NCBI GenBank assembly: GCA_039111635.1
Contig: JBCAQO010000001.1
Location: 3,534,001 to 3,598,000, forward strand
Length of the DNA stretch: 64,000 nucleotides
Reading direction: 5' to 3'
Source of the DNA: Heterobasidion occidentale
Taxonomy: Eukaryota > Basidiomycota > Agaricomycetes > Russulales > Bondarzewiaceae
Shown here: positions 1 through 10,500 of the stretch, piece by piece
Position numbering within the stretch: position 1 is the stretch's first letter
How the letters are laid out: the number at the start of each line of letters is the position of its first letter
Program-made: the position numbers and the translations under genes
Notes under the pieces: model-generated
Told to the model about the DNA's origin: nothing
What the model saw: the letters and a program-made list of their open reading frames with translations, nothing else
The model's database searches: none

Positions 1-702
1 TCAATGGAGACAATTTCAATGGTTAAGATGCATGTGAATGAGCTCTGAACTGTGGGGTGCGAAAGCTGGTTTATTCCAGAGTTGTATGTAGGTTTTTATA
101 GTAAATAGAGCCCCTAAGTAAAATATCAAACGAGAAATTAGAGTAAATACCAAACAGGTGCCAAGACCTAGCAAACAGCAAAGATAAGAAGGTAGGTAAA
201 ATATCCATATGTGTTCTGAAGGCAATAAGATAAAAGTCAATCAGCAATGATGCAATCTCAAACATTGGGTATCTGTTGTCTGAGCATAGGTAGCAGGAAC
301 AGGTGCTGGAGCCAATGAATAGAAAGCAATAGTGAACATACAACTTGTGGGCCAAGCAATGGTGCAAGATTGTGTTTAACTGAATATGTGGAAGTTAGTA
401 AGATAAGAGATAAGGACTGGCTGGATACCAATTATGTCGGCCGAATGGGCTGTCTGGTCCTAATCCCATAATAGAATATCATAAGGCTTCTTCAACAACT
501 TCTGTGCGGTCATGGTAAGTACATGATGTGTGTGTGAACTGACCCAAGTGCTGCCGAACATCCTTTGGTGGCTTGCAGTTGTTTGGGTAGGGACCACCAT
601 GTTCGGTATAAGTCGGCATCTTTGGTACTCATCTAGAGCTATTGGTCTCTTCAAAGCTTCCAAATACTTCCCTAGGACCTCAGAGAGGGTGAATGCTCAT
701 CA
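1..702 (-). repeat. LTR of family A, truncated by window edge
   Basis: This stretch is the reverse complement of the 5' two thirds of the 1077-bp LTR described at 3706. It carries the same TATA box (TATAGT on this strand, TATAAAA in the intact copy), the AATAAA signal and the terminal GCTCATCA. Many CpG positions of the intact LTR are TpG or CpA here, so the copy is old. Its inner end lies beyond the left window edge, so a solo LTR cannot be told from the end of a longer element. Confidence 0.85.
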
Positions 703-2274
703 CCGTCTCATGCTGTTCTTCTTATACTGGGCTATGGATAATGCAATTCCACTTGGGTTTCAGCAGATGAGCACCATGCGTATCCTCAACACAATCTTGG
801 AACCATGGTGCTGGGATTGGTGGATGATGCTGGGGATCCAGGGCCGCTAGAGAGTCAAGCGGCCAAAATCTCTATTACGTAGTTACAGGCACAGGTGTCT
901 CATGCTATCGCATGGGCCCAGGGTCTCTAGTGGAATAGAGGGGGCACATCGTGATAATGTTACTTGTATATGTACAACTGGCTGTTACAAGGACCGCAGC
1001 CTGTGGTGAAGCACAACCTCTTCCTCTTAATCAGTGCTGGGATACCTACATGAACCTTGAAGCACCCTTGGACAGTGTTGGCAGTCAACAAGATCCCCCA
1101 GCTTAGATCGCAAGGTCATTGATCAGGTGCGTGGGGTGGGTGCGCGTGTGCATGAAATTGAGCATACCACTATCTTGTGAGACATGCATAAGCTCAACAC
1201 AGCTGCCATTCTTGGTAAAGACAAAGCTCAGGAAATCTTAGTTCTGTAGGGCGTGAGGTATTTGTAAGTGCCTGGGAACAATGTGTAGCAGCACTGGGCA
1301 CTCACCTTGTCATGGGCTGAAAGCAGGCATACTAGGCTAAATCGTCAGAAGGGATTTGCTGTGCATCCTTGCATTCCAGCTTTGTTGTCTTGTCGTAATC
1401 CTACAGTGGGTCATGTGATAATCAGTATTAATGGTGGTTTGAATACGCACCAGATGTTGACATCTGCAGGCCCACCATAGAAGTAGTGACACAAAGGCAG
1501 GTGGTAAAGCATTCCAATCCATGAGGTCACCACTCAATTGGCATGAGTCTGGATGATAACTGATAGGGGATTGCCCTGCCCTCCAGCTAAGACAAGAGGG
1601 TGCGACGTGAGGAGCACATTGGCAATTGGAGCTCATGCCACAGGGCAATTGCATGCTGTAAGAGACTGCATTTGGATTATTTTGGCTCTTTATGGCCTTC
1701 ATCACCAACAAGCTTGTGAACCATCCTCTGAGAGACTCTCATACCCAGACATTCCACGATATGGCTGTCCCTCAACTTCCACAAAACTGGTCTGGGATGC
1801 GCACAGTACGAGGCCCTAGGATATAATATTCTTAGTTATAGACACCTCACCACTTTCAGATACTCGTCCATGTCCACCATGGGCCAATGTGGCCCCTGAT
1901 GGCCATCTGCCCAAAGACCTTTATGATTCTATTGAAGCTATTTATGAGTTTGCCCAGCCAGTCGAACTGTCATCTTCATATTCATACTGCCCGTGTGAAT
2001 TGCATGCAAGCTTATAGCCAGGACATTGTCACATCCATACTATCTGGGCTGGCTGCAGGTAATGGCCCCGACTGCCCTAGATGTTTGCTTGGCCGAGATT
2101 GGGACTGTGTGGATATGACAGTCTAAAGAGGCCACAAGTGTGAGTGTGTGCATCAAGGATGGAGTATGGGAGAAGTGGCTCAGTAACTTGAAATGTGAGT
2201 CCTATTCTTCCTCTAACATGAATAATGCTAATAGCTTGCTCTCCCAGCATTACCCTCAATGCTTACCCATACGT
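703..2274. other. Degraded intergenic DNA, no gene recognised
   Basis: Short open frames occur on both strands (the longest, 1337-1711 on the minus strand, is 124 codons), but none shows a domain, repeat pattern or codon periodicity that I recognise. CpG is scarce, as in the older repeats around it. I see no RNA gene or promoter that can be supported. Confidence 0.5.
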
Positions 2275-3341
2275 TGATACACTAAGGTGTCTCTAAGTGC
2301 CGAGCACAACACCAAAACAACCTCTAAAGCAGGGTGCTGGAGCTAGTATCTAATACACAAGGAATTGTTAGTAACAACTTAAGAAGGTGAGAGCGCACTG
2401 AGGAGCAATGGGAGTGTGAGATTATAGCACCCAAACGGGTTTGGGACTGCACCAAACACTAACTGAATGTTTGGTCGGTTGTATCAGGACTTTGTTTGGT
2501 AACAAGAAAGGTGGTGCCACAACCGACAACTATATGCTTCAAAAGCCACACAGGACTCTGACAATATATGAGGAGGACAAGAGGTATGAGCAAAGAAATG
2601 AGTACAAATGCAAACAAGGCCAAACAATGAGGATGACAAGTTTTAGAAGTTGACGAAGACAATTTCAATGGTTGAGATGAGTGCAAATGAGCTCTAAACT
2701 GGGGGTGCAAAAGCTGGTTGATTCTAGAGTTGTATGTAGTTTTTTATAGTAAATGGAGCCCCTAAGTAAAATATCGAACAAGAAATGAGAGTAAGTACTG
2801 AATGGGCACCAAGATCTAGCAAGTAGCAAAGATAAGAAGGCAGAGAAAAGTCCATATGGATTCTGAAGGCAATAAGGTAAAAGTCAATCAAAGATGACAA
2901 AATCCTGAACATTTGGTATCCATTATCCGAGTGTAAGGAGCACAAATTGGGTGCTGGGGAACCAATGAAAAGAAAGAAATAGTAAACATACAACTTGGAT
3001 AGCCAAGCAATAGTGTGAGATTATGTTCAACCAAACATGTAGAAGTCGGGATGATAAGCAATAAGGACTGACCAAATTACAGACCACATTGGCTGAAGGG
3101 CTATTGGCTCCAATCTCGTAAACATCTATTGTAACACTCCTGTGCAGTTATGGTAAGTACATGAAGTGTGGGCAAAACTAACCTAAGTGCTGCCAAATGT
3201 TTCTTGTGGCTTGCCGTTGTTTAGGTAAGGGCCAACCGTATTGGTATGAGTGGTGTCTTCAGTACTCGTCTAGAGCTGTTTGTCTCTCCCAAAGTTTCCC
3301 GAATACCTCCCTTGGACCCCAGAGTGGGTGCATGCTCATCA
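2275..3341 (-). repeat. Solo LTR of family A, decayed
   Basis: This is an almost full-length (1067 bp) reverse-strand copy of the 1077-bp LTR, running from TGATAC, the complement of the LTR end, to GCTCATCA, the complement of the LTR start. Flanking tetranucleotides (ACGT and ACAC) do not match, so the target duplication has decayed or the copy arose by recombination. CpG to TpG or CpA changes are frequent. No internal retrotransposon sequence adjoins either side. Confidence 0.85.
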
Positions 3342-3705
3342 ACACCCCCTGCAACATATTCCATTTCTATAAGAAATTCTGGTAGATGGCAAGTGATGGA
3401 GTGCGCAGGCAGAGGACTGACTGGCAGGAAGCTGTGGGCATGACAGTACAACAGGTTGCATCCTGTGGGGATTGTACCTCCCCTTGCAATAGGAAATTGA
3501 TGCCTGAAATGATGGTGGCTCAATGTGTTCAAGTTTACCACACTGCATTTCATTGCAGTTTGACACCACACGAGGATGCACAACCACCAGCAAGGCGCTG
3601 CAGAGTGAACACAGGTGAGTGACCAATAGTATGCATGTCCTTTGGGTACTCATGAAGTCCTGTGTACATTTCCCCACCCCATGTACACATATTAGGATTG
3701 CGCGT
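3342..3705. other. Spacer between two LTRs
   Basis: About 360 bases without a recognised gene. It is the insertion target of element A: the last four bases (3702-3705, GCGT) are repeated after the 3' LTR at 14922-14925. Confidence 0.5.
3702..3705. repeat. Target-site duplication GCGT (left)
   Basis: GCGT directly precedes the 5' LTR (TGATGAGC...) and recurs at 14922-14925 directly after the 3' LTR (...GTATCA). The solo LTR at 29903 is flanked by a different 4-bp duplication, CCGG, which supports a 4-bp staggered cut by this family's integrase. Confidence 0.75.
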
Positions 3706-4782
3706 TGATGAGCATGCACCCGCGCTAGGGTCCGAGGGAGGTATTTGGGAAGCTTTGGGGAGATACCGAACAGCGCTAGACAAATACCGAAGACGCCGAC
3801 TCGCACCGAACACGGTCGGTCCCTACCCGACCGACCGCAAGCCACCGAAGGACGTTCGGCAGCACTTGGGTCAGTTCGCTTACACTTCACATACTTACCG
3901 TAACCGCACAGGAGTGTTACAATAGGTGTTTACGAGATCGGAGCCAGTATTCCGGGTCGGCCGATGTGCTCCGTGAGTCGGTCGCTCCTTATCGCTTATC
4001 TTCCCGACTTCCACATGGTCGGTCAAATGTGATCTTGCACCATTACTTGGCCACCCTGGTCGTACGTTACTTCCTTCCTATTTTCATTGGTTCTTCAACG
4101 CCTGTTCCTGCTACCTACGCTCGGGCGACGGATCCCGAACGGTCGGGATTTCGCCATCGCTGATTAACTTTTACCTTATCACCTTCGGAACCCATATGGA
4201 CATCTCACCTACCTTCTTATCTTCTCTGTTCGCTAGGGCTTGGCGCCCAGTCGACATCTACTCTCATTTCTTGTTCAATATCTTACTTAGGGGCTCTGTT
4301 TACTATAAAAACCTACATACAACTCTGGAATAAACCAGCTTTCGCACCCCACAGTTCAGAGCTCATCCGCACTCGTCGCAACCATCGAAATCGTCTTCGT
4401 CGACTTCCGAAAACTTGTCATCCTCGTCGTTCGGCCTCATTCGCGTTCGTACTCGTCTCTTCGCTCGTAACCCCCGTCCTCCCTCGTATATTGTCAGAGT
4501 CCCGTGTGGCTCTTGAAGCACGTAGTTGTCGGTCGCGACACTACCTTCTCGTTACCGACCGAATCCCCGACACAACCGACCGAACGTTCGGTCGGTGTTC
4601 GGTGCAGTCCCGAAACCGTTCGGGCGCTATAATCTCACACTCCCCGTTGCTTCTCAGTACGCCTTCAATTTCTAAAGTCATCACTAACAATTCCTTGTGT
4701 ATTAGATACTAGCTCCAGCACCCCTGCATTAGAGGTTGTTTTAGTGTTGTGCTCAGCACTTAGAGCCACCTCTAGCGTATCA
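3706..4782 (+). repeat. 5' LTR of element A
   Basis: 1077 bp, beginning TGATGAGCATGC and ending GCGTATCA, giving short inverted termini TGAT/ATCA. It has a TATA box at 4304-4310 and AATAAA at 4329-4334, only about 20 bases further on. It matches the 3' LTR at 13845-14921 without gaps. Other copies of this LTR in the window are at 1-702, 2275-3341, 29903-30979, 42286-43356, 46809-47490 and 60093-61175. Confidence 0.95.
4304..4310 (+). promoter_or_regulatory. TATA box of the family A LTR
   Basis: TATAAAA in the context TTACTATAAAAACCTACA. The motif and its surroundings are recognisable in most of the older LTR copies. An AATAAA follows at 4329-4334, so transcription probably starts near 4335 and the polyadenylation signal lies at or just upstream of the R region. 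Confidence 0.65.
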
Positions 4783-4785
4783 TTT

Positions 4786-4804
4786 TGGAGCCCACCGCGA
4801 GGGG
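4786..4804 (+). other. Primer-binding site of element A
   Basis: TGGAGCCCACCGCGAGGGG begins three bases after the 5' LTR. It starts with TGG, the complement of the tRNA CCA end, and its complement would form an acceptor stem pairing with GCCCACC. A lysine tRNA is my best guess from memory of such ends; this needs the genome's own tRNA set. Confidence 0.65.
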
Positions 4805-5287
4805 TTAGTATTCAAAATTACCTCAAGGAATCTACGTCGCTCGTCCCGACCAACAGCGGAGCGCGAAGAACGACAAACAGTTATCGATAGCTTCAATACT
4901 CAGGAAACATCTGCCGACCGAAGTTTGTTCGGAGACGCCGATATAGTCCCGGAGCATCTAGCCCACCATCACTATCTTGATCTTGAATCCTCGCCATCGC
5001 TCTCGCCGCCACCCGACTCCACTTTCTTCTTAACCCCACCGTCGTCGCCGAACCGATCGCTACTCCCGCCGATTTCCCCCATCCTCGACCTTGCGCTCTT
5101 AGAACAATCACCTCTGTCTCCTATACCATCTCTCCACGACTCCATCTCGCCGTTAATCCCACGCAGCCCCGTCTTCTGGACGCCGACCATCCGACCAACT
5201 TCGCTAGAACGCTCCTTCGAACCAGCGACTCCATCCCCGATCACCTTAGCAAACAATACCTTCTCCCCCACCTTTGACTTTCTCACT

Positions 5288-6733
5288 ATGGCAACCCCAT
5301 CCATGCCCGCTCGTGGAGATCGAACGGCCCCGACCTTTGACCCCCATCAACCCCGCGAATTGAGACGATATTTTGCCGATCTGGACTTCCACTTCGTTCG
5401 GTCTGCGGTAGAAGACGAGCAGGAAAGGAAGAAACACGCTTGCCGATTCCTGGACGTCGACACCTGTGAGCTTTGGGAATCGCTCACCACTTTCACCGAC
5501 GCCACGAAGACATTCAAGGAGTTCTGCGAAGAAGTCTACAGACTGTACCCCGGATCAGAGGAAGAGCGCAAATGGTCGGTATCGGATATGGACAAGCTAG
5601 TCGGCGAAACGAGCAGGGTCGGCATCTTGTCTCTCAGCGAACTCGGCGACTATCATCGGCGATTTCTGGCGATCACGGTATTCCTCCTCAGCAAGGCACG
5701 AATCTCGGTCGCCGAACAAGGACGCGCCTTCGCTAGAGGATTCCAACCGGAGCTATGGGCAAGAATCTCTCAACGTCTACAACTCAAGTTCCCCGATCAT
5801 TTCCCAGACGACCCGTACAACCTCCAGGACATCCACGATGCGGCCCGATTCGTCTTGCACGGCACCACGTCCGCCTACAGCACTACGTCTACCGACATCT
5901 CTCGGGCAGCCCCCGCCGTGCCGCCCACCAACGCGATCAAGGCCGAAGACCTGGCGACCATGTTCGAACGACTCACCGACACATTCGTCAAGGCCATTAC
6001 AGCTCAAGGGACGTCCAGGCCAGCCGATCGACCATCCCGACAACCAGGACAAGGCGGCGACAACTGCATGTTCTGCGGCAGTCCCGAACACTTCATGCGC
6101 GCCTGTCCCGAGGTCACCGAATACATTCGGATCGGCAAATGCAAGCGGAATATCGAAGGGAAGGTTGTATTGTCAAGTGGGGCATTCGTACCCAGAGAAA
6201 TCACGGGTAGTAATCTGAAGGACCGAGTTGACGAATGGCACCGCAGGAATCCAGGCCAGTTGGCGACTGGGCAGATGATGTTTACGGTAAACGCGGCGCC
6301 GACTCACCCGATGACGATAGCCTCCCGTCGCGATTCACCCTCATTGCTGGAGGTCACCCCGACTTACCAACTCACCGACGTCCAGCGAATCGCAAGCCTC
6401 GAACGCGAACTATTCACACTCCGAACGCGGGGCGCGAGGGCACGCGAAATGGCGCAGACGGGACGTTCGGCATCTACCCCTTCACCGGCCCCCGAACGAC
6501 GAGCAAGACGACCGAAACTCCCGAACCCGAGCCCCGACCGACATCCCCGACTCAGCGACCGCCCCCGGTACCAGCCAAGGACGATGCTCCAATCCACCCA
6601 TACGCCAAAGCCCAGGACGCCACCTATGCACCACCGCACGAGCGCAACATGGGAGCCCCGGCGAAGATACCCTCGGCAAAGAAGGACGCTCCGGCCTACA
6701 AAACTACGGCGCCGATCTACGACGAGAAGGTAG
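5288..6733 (+). CDS. gag: Gag polyprotein of element A
   Basis: Structural protein that forms the cytoplasmic virus-like particle and binds element RNA. The frame is open from 4925, but the first ATG is at 5288 in a good context (CACTATGGC) and opens with MATPSMPARGD, a start I know from related mushroom gags, so I begin there. The central part is alpha-helical capsid-like sequence. A CCHC zinc knuckle, CMFCGSPEHFMRAC, lies at about 6065-6106. The last 170 codons overlap the protease frame, which is -1 relative to gag; beyond about 6430 the gag frame becomes arginine-rich and implausible, so gag probably passes into the protease frame there. I found no X XXY YYZ slip site in the overlap, so a one-base indel next to a G run near 6429 is as likely as programmed frameshifting. 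Confidence 0.85.
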   Translation: MATPSMPARGDRTAPTFDPHQPRELRRYFADLDFHFVRSAVEDEQERKKHACRFLDVDTCELWESLTTFTDATKTFKEFCEEVYRLYPGSEEERKWSVSDMDKLVGETSRVGILSLSELGDYHRRFLAITVFLLSKARISVAEQGRAFARGFQPELWARISQRLQLKFPDHFPDDPYNLQDIHDAARFVLHGTTSAYSTTSTDISRAAPAVPPTNAIKAEDLATMFERLTDTFVKAITAQGTSRPADRPSRQPGQGGDNCMFCGSPEHFMRACPEVTEYIRIGKCKRNIEGKVVLSSGAFVPREITGSNLKDRVDEWHRRNPGQLATGQMMFTVNAAPTHPMTIASRRDSPSLLEVTPTYQLTDVQRIASLERELFTLRTRGARAREMAQTGRSASTPSPAPERRARRPKLPNPSPDRHPRLSDRPRYQPRTMLQSTHTPKPRTPPMHHRTSATWEPRRRYPRQRRTLRPTKLRRRSTTRR

Positions 6734-7536
6734 CAGCCGAGGTCTACGACAGGGCGATGGCCACTCAGGTGACGCTTACCCAGCGCGAACTACTCTCCCT
6801 CTCCGCCGAAGTCCGTTCGCAGGTCAGGGAAGCCACGTCAGCACGCCGATCGCCTACCAAAGACGCCAGCAATGTTCGGACCTTCTACCAAGATGCCGAT
6901 CTACCCTATGCCATCGACGATCTCGAACCACCGACTCGACCGACCGTCTCCTCCTTCGTCAATGTCCTGCACCAGCCTGAAACACCTCCACCTGGCGCGA
7001 TCATCATCCCCGACACGTATGAAACATATCTGAAGAGTCTACAGCCCGGTCAGGTTCCTCTGCCGTTGATAGTCGCTAAAGAATCTTCTGCCCTAAGGTC
7101 CATTGTTCCCCTCGTCGATCACCAACAGGAAGTCGAATGCGTCATTGATCCGGGTTCACAAGTCATCGCCATGTCGGAAGGCATTTGCAATGAACTGGCG
7201 CTCATCTACGACCCCGAAATTGTCCTCAATATGCAGTCGGCGAATGGCGAAATCGACCGATCCTTGGGCCTGGCACGCAACGTGCCATTCCTCATCGGCG
7301 ACATCACCCTGTACCTCCAAGTCCACATCATTCGGAACCCAGCCTACGATGTTCTCCTCGGTCGGCCCTTCGACATCCTCACCGAAAGTATCGTCAAAAA
7401 TTATTCAAACGAAGACCAGACGATCACCATCAGCGACCCGAACACGGGACGACGAGCCACCATTCCAACGATCAGACGAGGACCCCCTCGAGTCCTTCAC
7501 CGAAGACAAGCGGGTTTTCGCGACTCGATGAATTGA
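6235..7536 (+). CDS. Gag C-terminus and aspartic protease of element A
   Basis: 433 codons from an ATG inside gag, in the -1 frame. The first half is proline-rich linker (HPYAKAQDATYAPPHERN). The retropepsin-like domain follows at about residues 285-400: the active-site region reads VECVIDPGSQVIAMS, with DPG in place of the usual D-T/S-G, and NPAYDVLLGRPF matches the second conserved block (I/V-L-G-R). A DPG triad is, as far as I recall, normal for this Agaricomycete lineage. The protein would process gag and pol in the particle. Its stop (TGA, 7534-7536) lies 16 bases after a GGGTTTT heptamer that would divert ribosomes into pol. Confidence 0.8.
   Translation: MAPQESRPVGDWADDVYGKRGADSPDDDSLPSRFTLIAGGHPDLPTHRRPANRKPRTRTIHTPNAGREGTRNGADGTFGIYPFTGPRTTSKTTETPEPEPRPTSPTQRPPPVPAKDDAPIHPYAKAQDATYAPPHERNMGAPAKIPSAKKDAPAYKTTAPIYDEKVAAEVYDRAMATQVTLTQRELLSLSAEVRSQVREATSARRSPTKDASNVRTFYQDADLPYAIDDLEPPTRPTVSSFVNVLHQPETPPPGAIIIPDTYETYLKSLQPGQVPLPLIVAKESSALRSIVPLVDHQQEVECVIDPGSQVIAMSEGICNELALIYDPEIVLNMQSANGEIDRSLGLARNVPFLIGDITLYLQVHIIRNPAYDVLLGRPFDILTESIVKNYSNEDQTITISDPNTGRRATIPTIRRGPPRVLHRRQAGFRDSMN
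7512..7518 (+). promoter_or_regulatory. Predicted -1 frameshift heptamer before pol
   Basis: The sequence G GGT TTT fits the X XXY YYZ rule in the protease frame (codons GGT 7513-7515, TTT 7516-7518). A -1 slip gives GGG TTT TCG CGA and enters the pol frame, which is open here and has no ATG of its own at its start. The protease stop follows at 7534. No downstream pseudoknot was modelled. Confidence 0.6.
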
Positions 7537-10500
7537 TCCGAGATCAAGGAGAAGTTGCACTGATCATTTCCACCGATCATGATACCCCCAATTTCCCACT
7601 TATCGAAGCGTCCTCAGATTTCCATTCTCTATCTCCCTCTCGTCGCGATCTCTGTCTCAAGTACATTATGGCCTCCGATTTGGGGCCCGAAAATCATCTC
7701 AAAAACAATCTCGATTCCGATATGTCGTCTTTATTTTCCTTAGTCGTCCCCGGTTCTTTCCATTCCACTAATATCGCCGACCCGGTCGCCATCTTCGCCG
7801 CCAAGCGCAAGTACAAACCGGTCGCACAGAAAACACGACCAGTCTTGGCCGACCTCCCCGAAAAGTTCCGAATCGTTCGGAACATCCTTGGTGACCCTCT
7901 CGCTACCCTTCCGACGCTGACACCGAACCCGCCACCCTTCACGCCGACCGGAAGATACACAGCCGAACGACGTGACCTCATCGATAAAGTCCACTCAGAC
8001 GACTTTCTTTGGCCGGCCGAACGACAGCTCATGCACCATTTCATGTGTCTACAAGAGATGGGATTCGCCTGGGACGATTCGGAACGCGGACGTTTCCGCG
8101 AGGAATTCTTTCCTCCAGTCAATATGCCGGTGGTCGAACACAAGCCCTGGGTTCAACGCAACATTCCGATTCCACCAGGCATCTACGACGAAGTGTGCCG
8201 ACTTATCAAAACCAAGATCGCCGCTGGAGTCTATGAGCCGTCGAATTCGTCCTACCGATCGCGCTGGTTTACGGTCGTCAAGAAGACAAATAGCACCTCC
8301 ACTGGCACCAAACTCCGAATCGTTCACAGCCTCGAACCCCTGAACGCCGTCACCATCCAGCATTCAGGTGTGCCCCCATATACCGATCAGATCGCTGAAC
8401 AGTTTGCAGCTCGCGCTTGCGGCGGCATTCTGGATCTCTATGTCGGCTATGACGAACGAGGGCTAGCCGAATCATCTCGCGACTTCACCACATTCCAGAC
8501 CCCATTCGGCGCCCACCGACTCGTCACCCTGCCCATGGGATGGACAAATTCGGTCCCGATCTTCCACGACGACGTCACCCACATCCTCCAGCCAGAGATC
8601 CCAGACACCACCATTCCTTTCATCGACGACGTTCCGATTCGGGGCCCGCCGACCCGATACGAACTTCCGAACGGAGGCTTCGAGACGCATCCCGACAACC
8701 CCGGCATACGACGGTTTGTGTGGGAACACTTTCAAGGCCTCAATCGAGTGGTTCAGCGGATGAAGTATAGCGGAGGGACCTTTTCGGGACACAAGGCGAC
8801 ACTCTGCGCAGCCGAAATCACGGTGGTCGGCCATCGGTGCACGTATGAAGGACGATTACCCGACGAGTCTAGGGTAGAGTCAATTATGAAGTGGGGACCT
8901 TGCAGGGATCTCTCTGACGTTCGGGCATTTTTGGGGACAATCGGTGTCGTTCGGATCTTCATTCGGAATTTTGCACACAGGGCGCATGCACTGACTATGT
9001 TAACGCGCAAAGATTTTCCATTCGTGTTCGGCCCAGACCAGATAGCGGCCCAGGACGACCTCCGGTCGGCGCTTCTCGAATCGCCAGCCCTTCGGCCGAT
9101 CGACTATAGTTCGGCGGCCAACGTCATCCTGGCCGTCGATACCTCACAAATCGCGGTCGGCTTCCACCTCTGTCAATGCGCACTCGACAATCCGCGGGTT
9201 CGGTACTATGCCCGATTCGGTTCCATCACCCTTAACGACCGCGAATCGCGATTCTCCCAACCCAAGCTCGAACTCTACGGACTCTTCCGCGCCCTCCGAT
9301 CGCTCAAAATGTACCTCATCGGCGTTCGGAACCTGATAGTCGAAGTAGACGCACGCTACATCAAGGGCATGCTCACTAACCCGGATCTCGAACCCAGCGC
9401 TAGCATCAATCGGTGGATCGTCTCCATCCTCACCTTCCATTTCACACTTGTCCACGTCCCCGGCACCTCTCACGGCCCCGATGGCCTCTCCCGACGACCA
9501 CCACAACCCTCCGATCGACCCGAACCCGAAGACGACTTTGACGACTGGATCGACAATCTCTACGGCTTCCTCCATCAGATCAACAACACGTTCCCCACCT
9601 CCATCTCAACCTCGACAACCGCCATCTTCACCTCCTCACTCATAGGCGACCTCCCGACCGATACCGAGTCCGACGACGAAGGCCCGACCATCGACTATGC
9701 AGATATCCCAAGATCGCAAAAAGCTTTGGAAGCCGAAGAACGCCTTTGGTTGGTCCGCGACTGGCACCGAACATTGGTTCGGCCCCCTTCTCTCTCCGAC
9801 TCCGAATATGCGACTTTTCTGCGATATTGCACTGAGTTCTTCATCACAGCCGACAAGCTATGGAGAAAAGACTCGCACGGTCGACACAAGATCGTTGCAG
9901 CCCCCTCTAGTCGGATCACAATTCTCACTGCCGCTCACGACGACGTTGCTCACAAGGGCTTCTACGCCACGACCGCCTTGGTCGCCGAACGCTTCTGGTG
10001 GCCGCACATGAGGCAAGATATTTCCTGGTTTGTTCGGACATGTCACCTTTGCCAGATTCGCCAGACTCGCAACGTCCTCATTCCCCCGACCGTCGCTACG
10101 CCTGCACCACTCTTCGCGAAGATGTATATGGACACCATGCACATGCCGACCGCCGGCGGTTTCAAGTATCTCGTGCAAGGTCGCTGTTCGGTATCACACT
10201 ACCCCGAATTCCGCATGCTGCGACGCGAAACAAGCTCAGCTCTTGCCGACTGGATATTCGAGGATATCCTGTGCCGGTGGGGAACACTGGTAGAGATCGT
10301 CTCCGACAATGGACCAGCATTCGTCAAGGCGCTCGACCAGCTAGCAAAGAAGTACCACGTTCGGCACATCCGCATTTCGGGCTACAATTCCCGCGCCAAC
10401 GGCATCGCCGAACGACCTCACTTTGATGTTCGGCAGGCTCTGTTCAAGGCCGTGGATGGAGACCAGGCCAAGTGGAATCGTGCAGCTCATTTCGTATTCT

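Noticed and set aside
1337..1711. 124-codon minus-strand frame in the first spacer
   Set aside because: No recognisable motif, codon pattern or neighbour; not called a gene.
2275..3341. Possible 4-bp duplication ACGT/ACAC around this LTR
   Set aside because: Only two of four bases match, so it is not support for an insertion event.
5473..6218. Overlapping arginine-rich frames inside gag of element A (for example 5755-6210 and 5838-6218)
   Set aside because: Shadows of the GC-rich gag gene in other frames; no domain and composition typical of out-of-frame translation.
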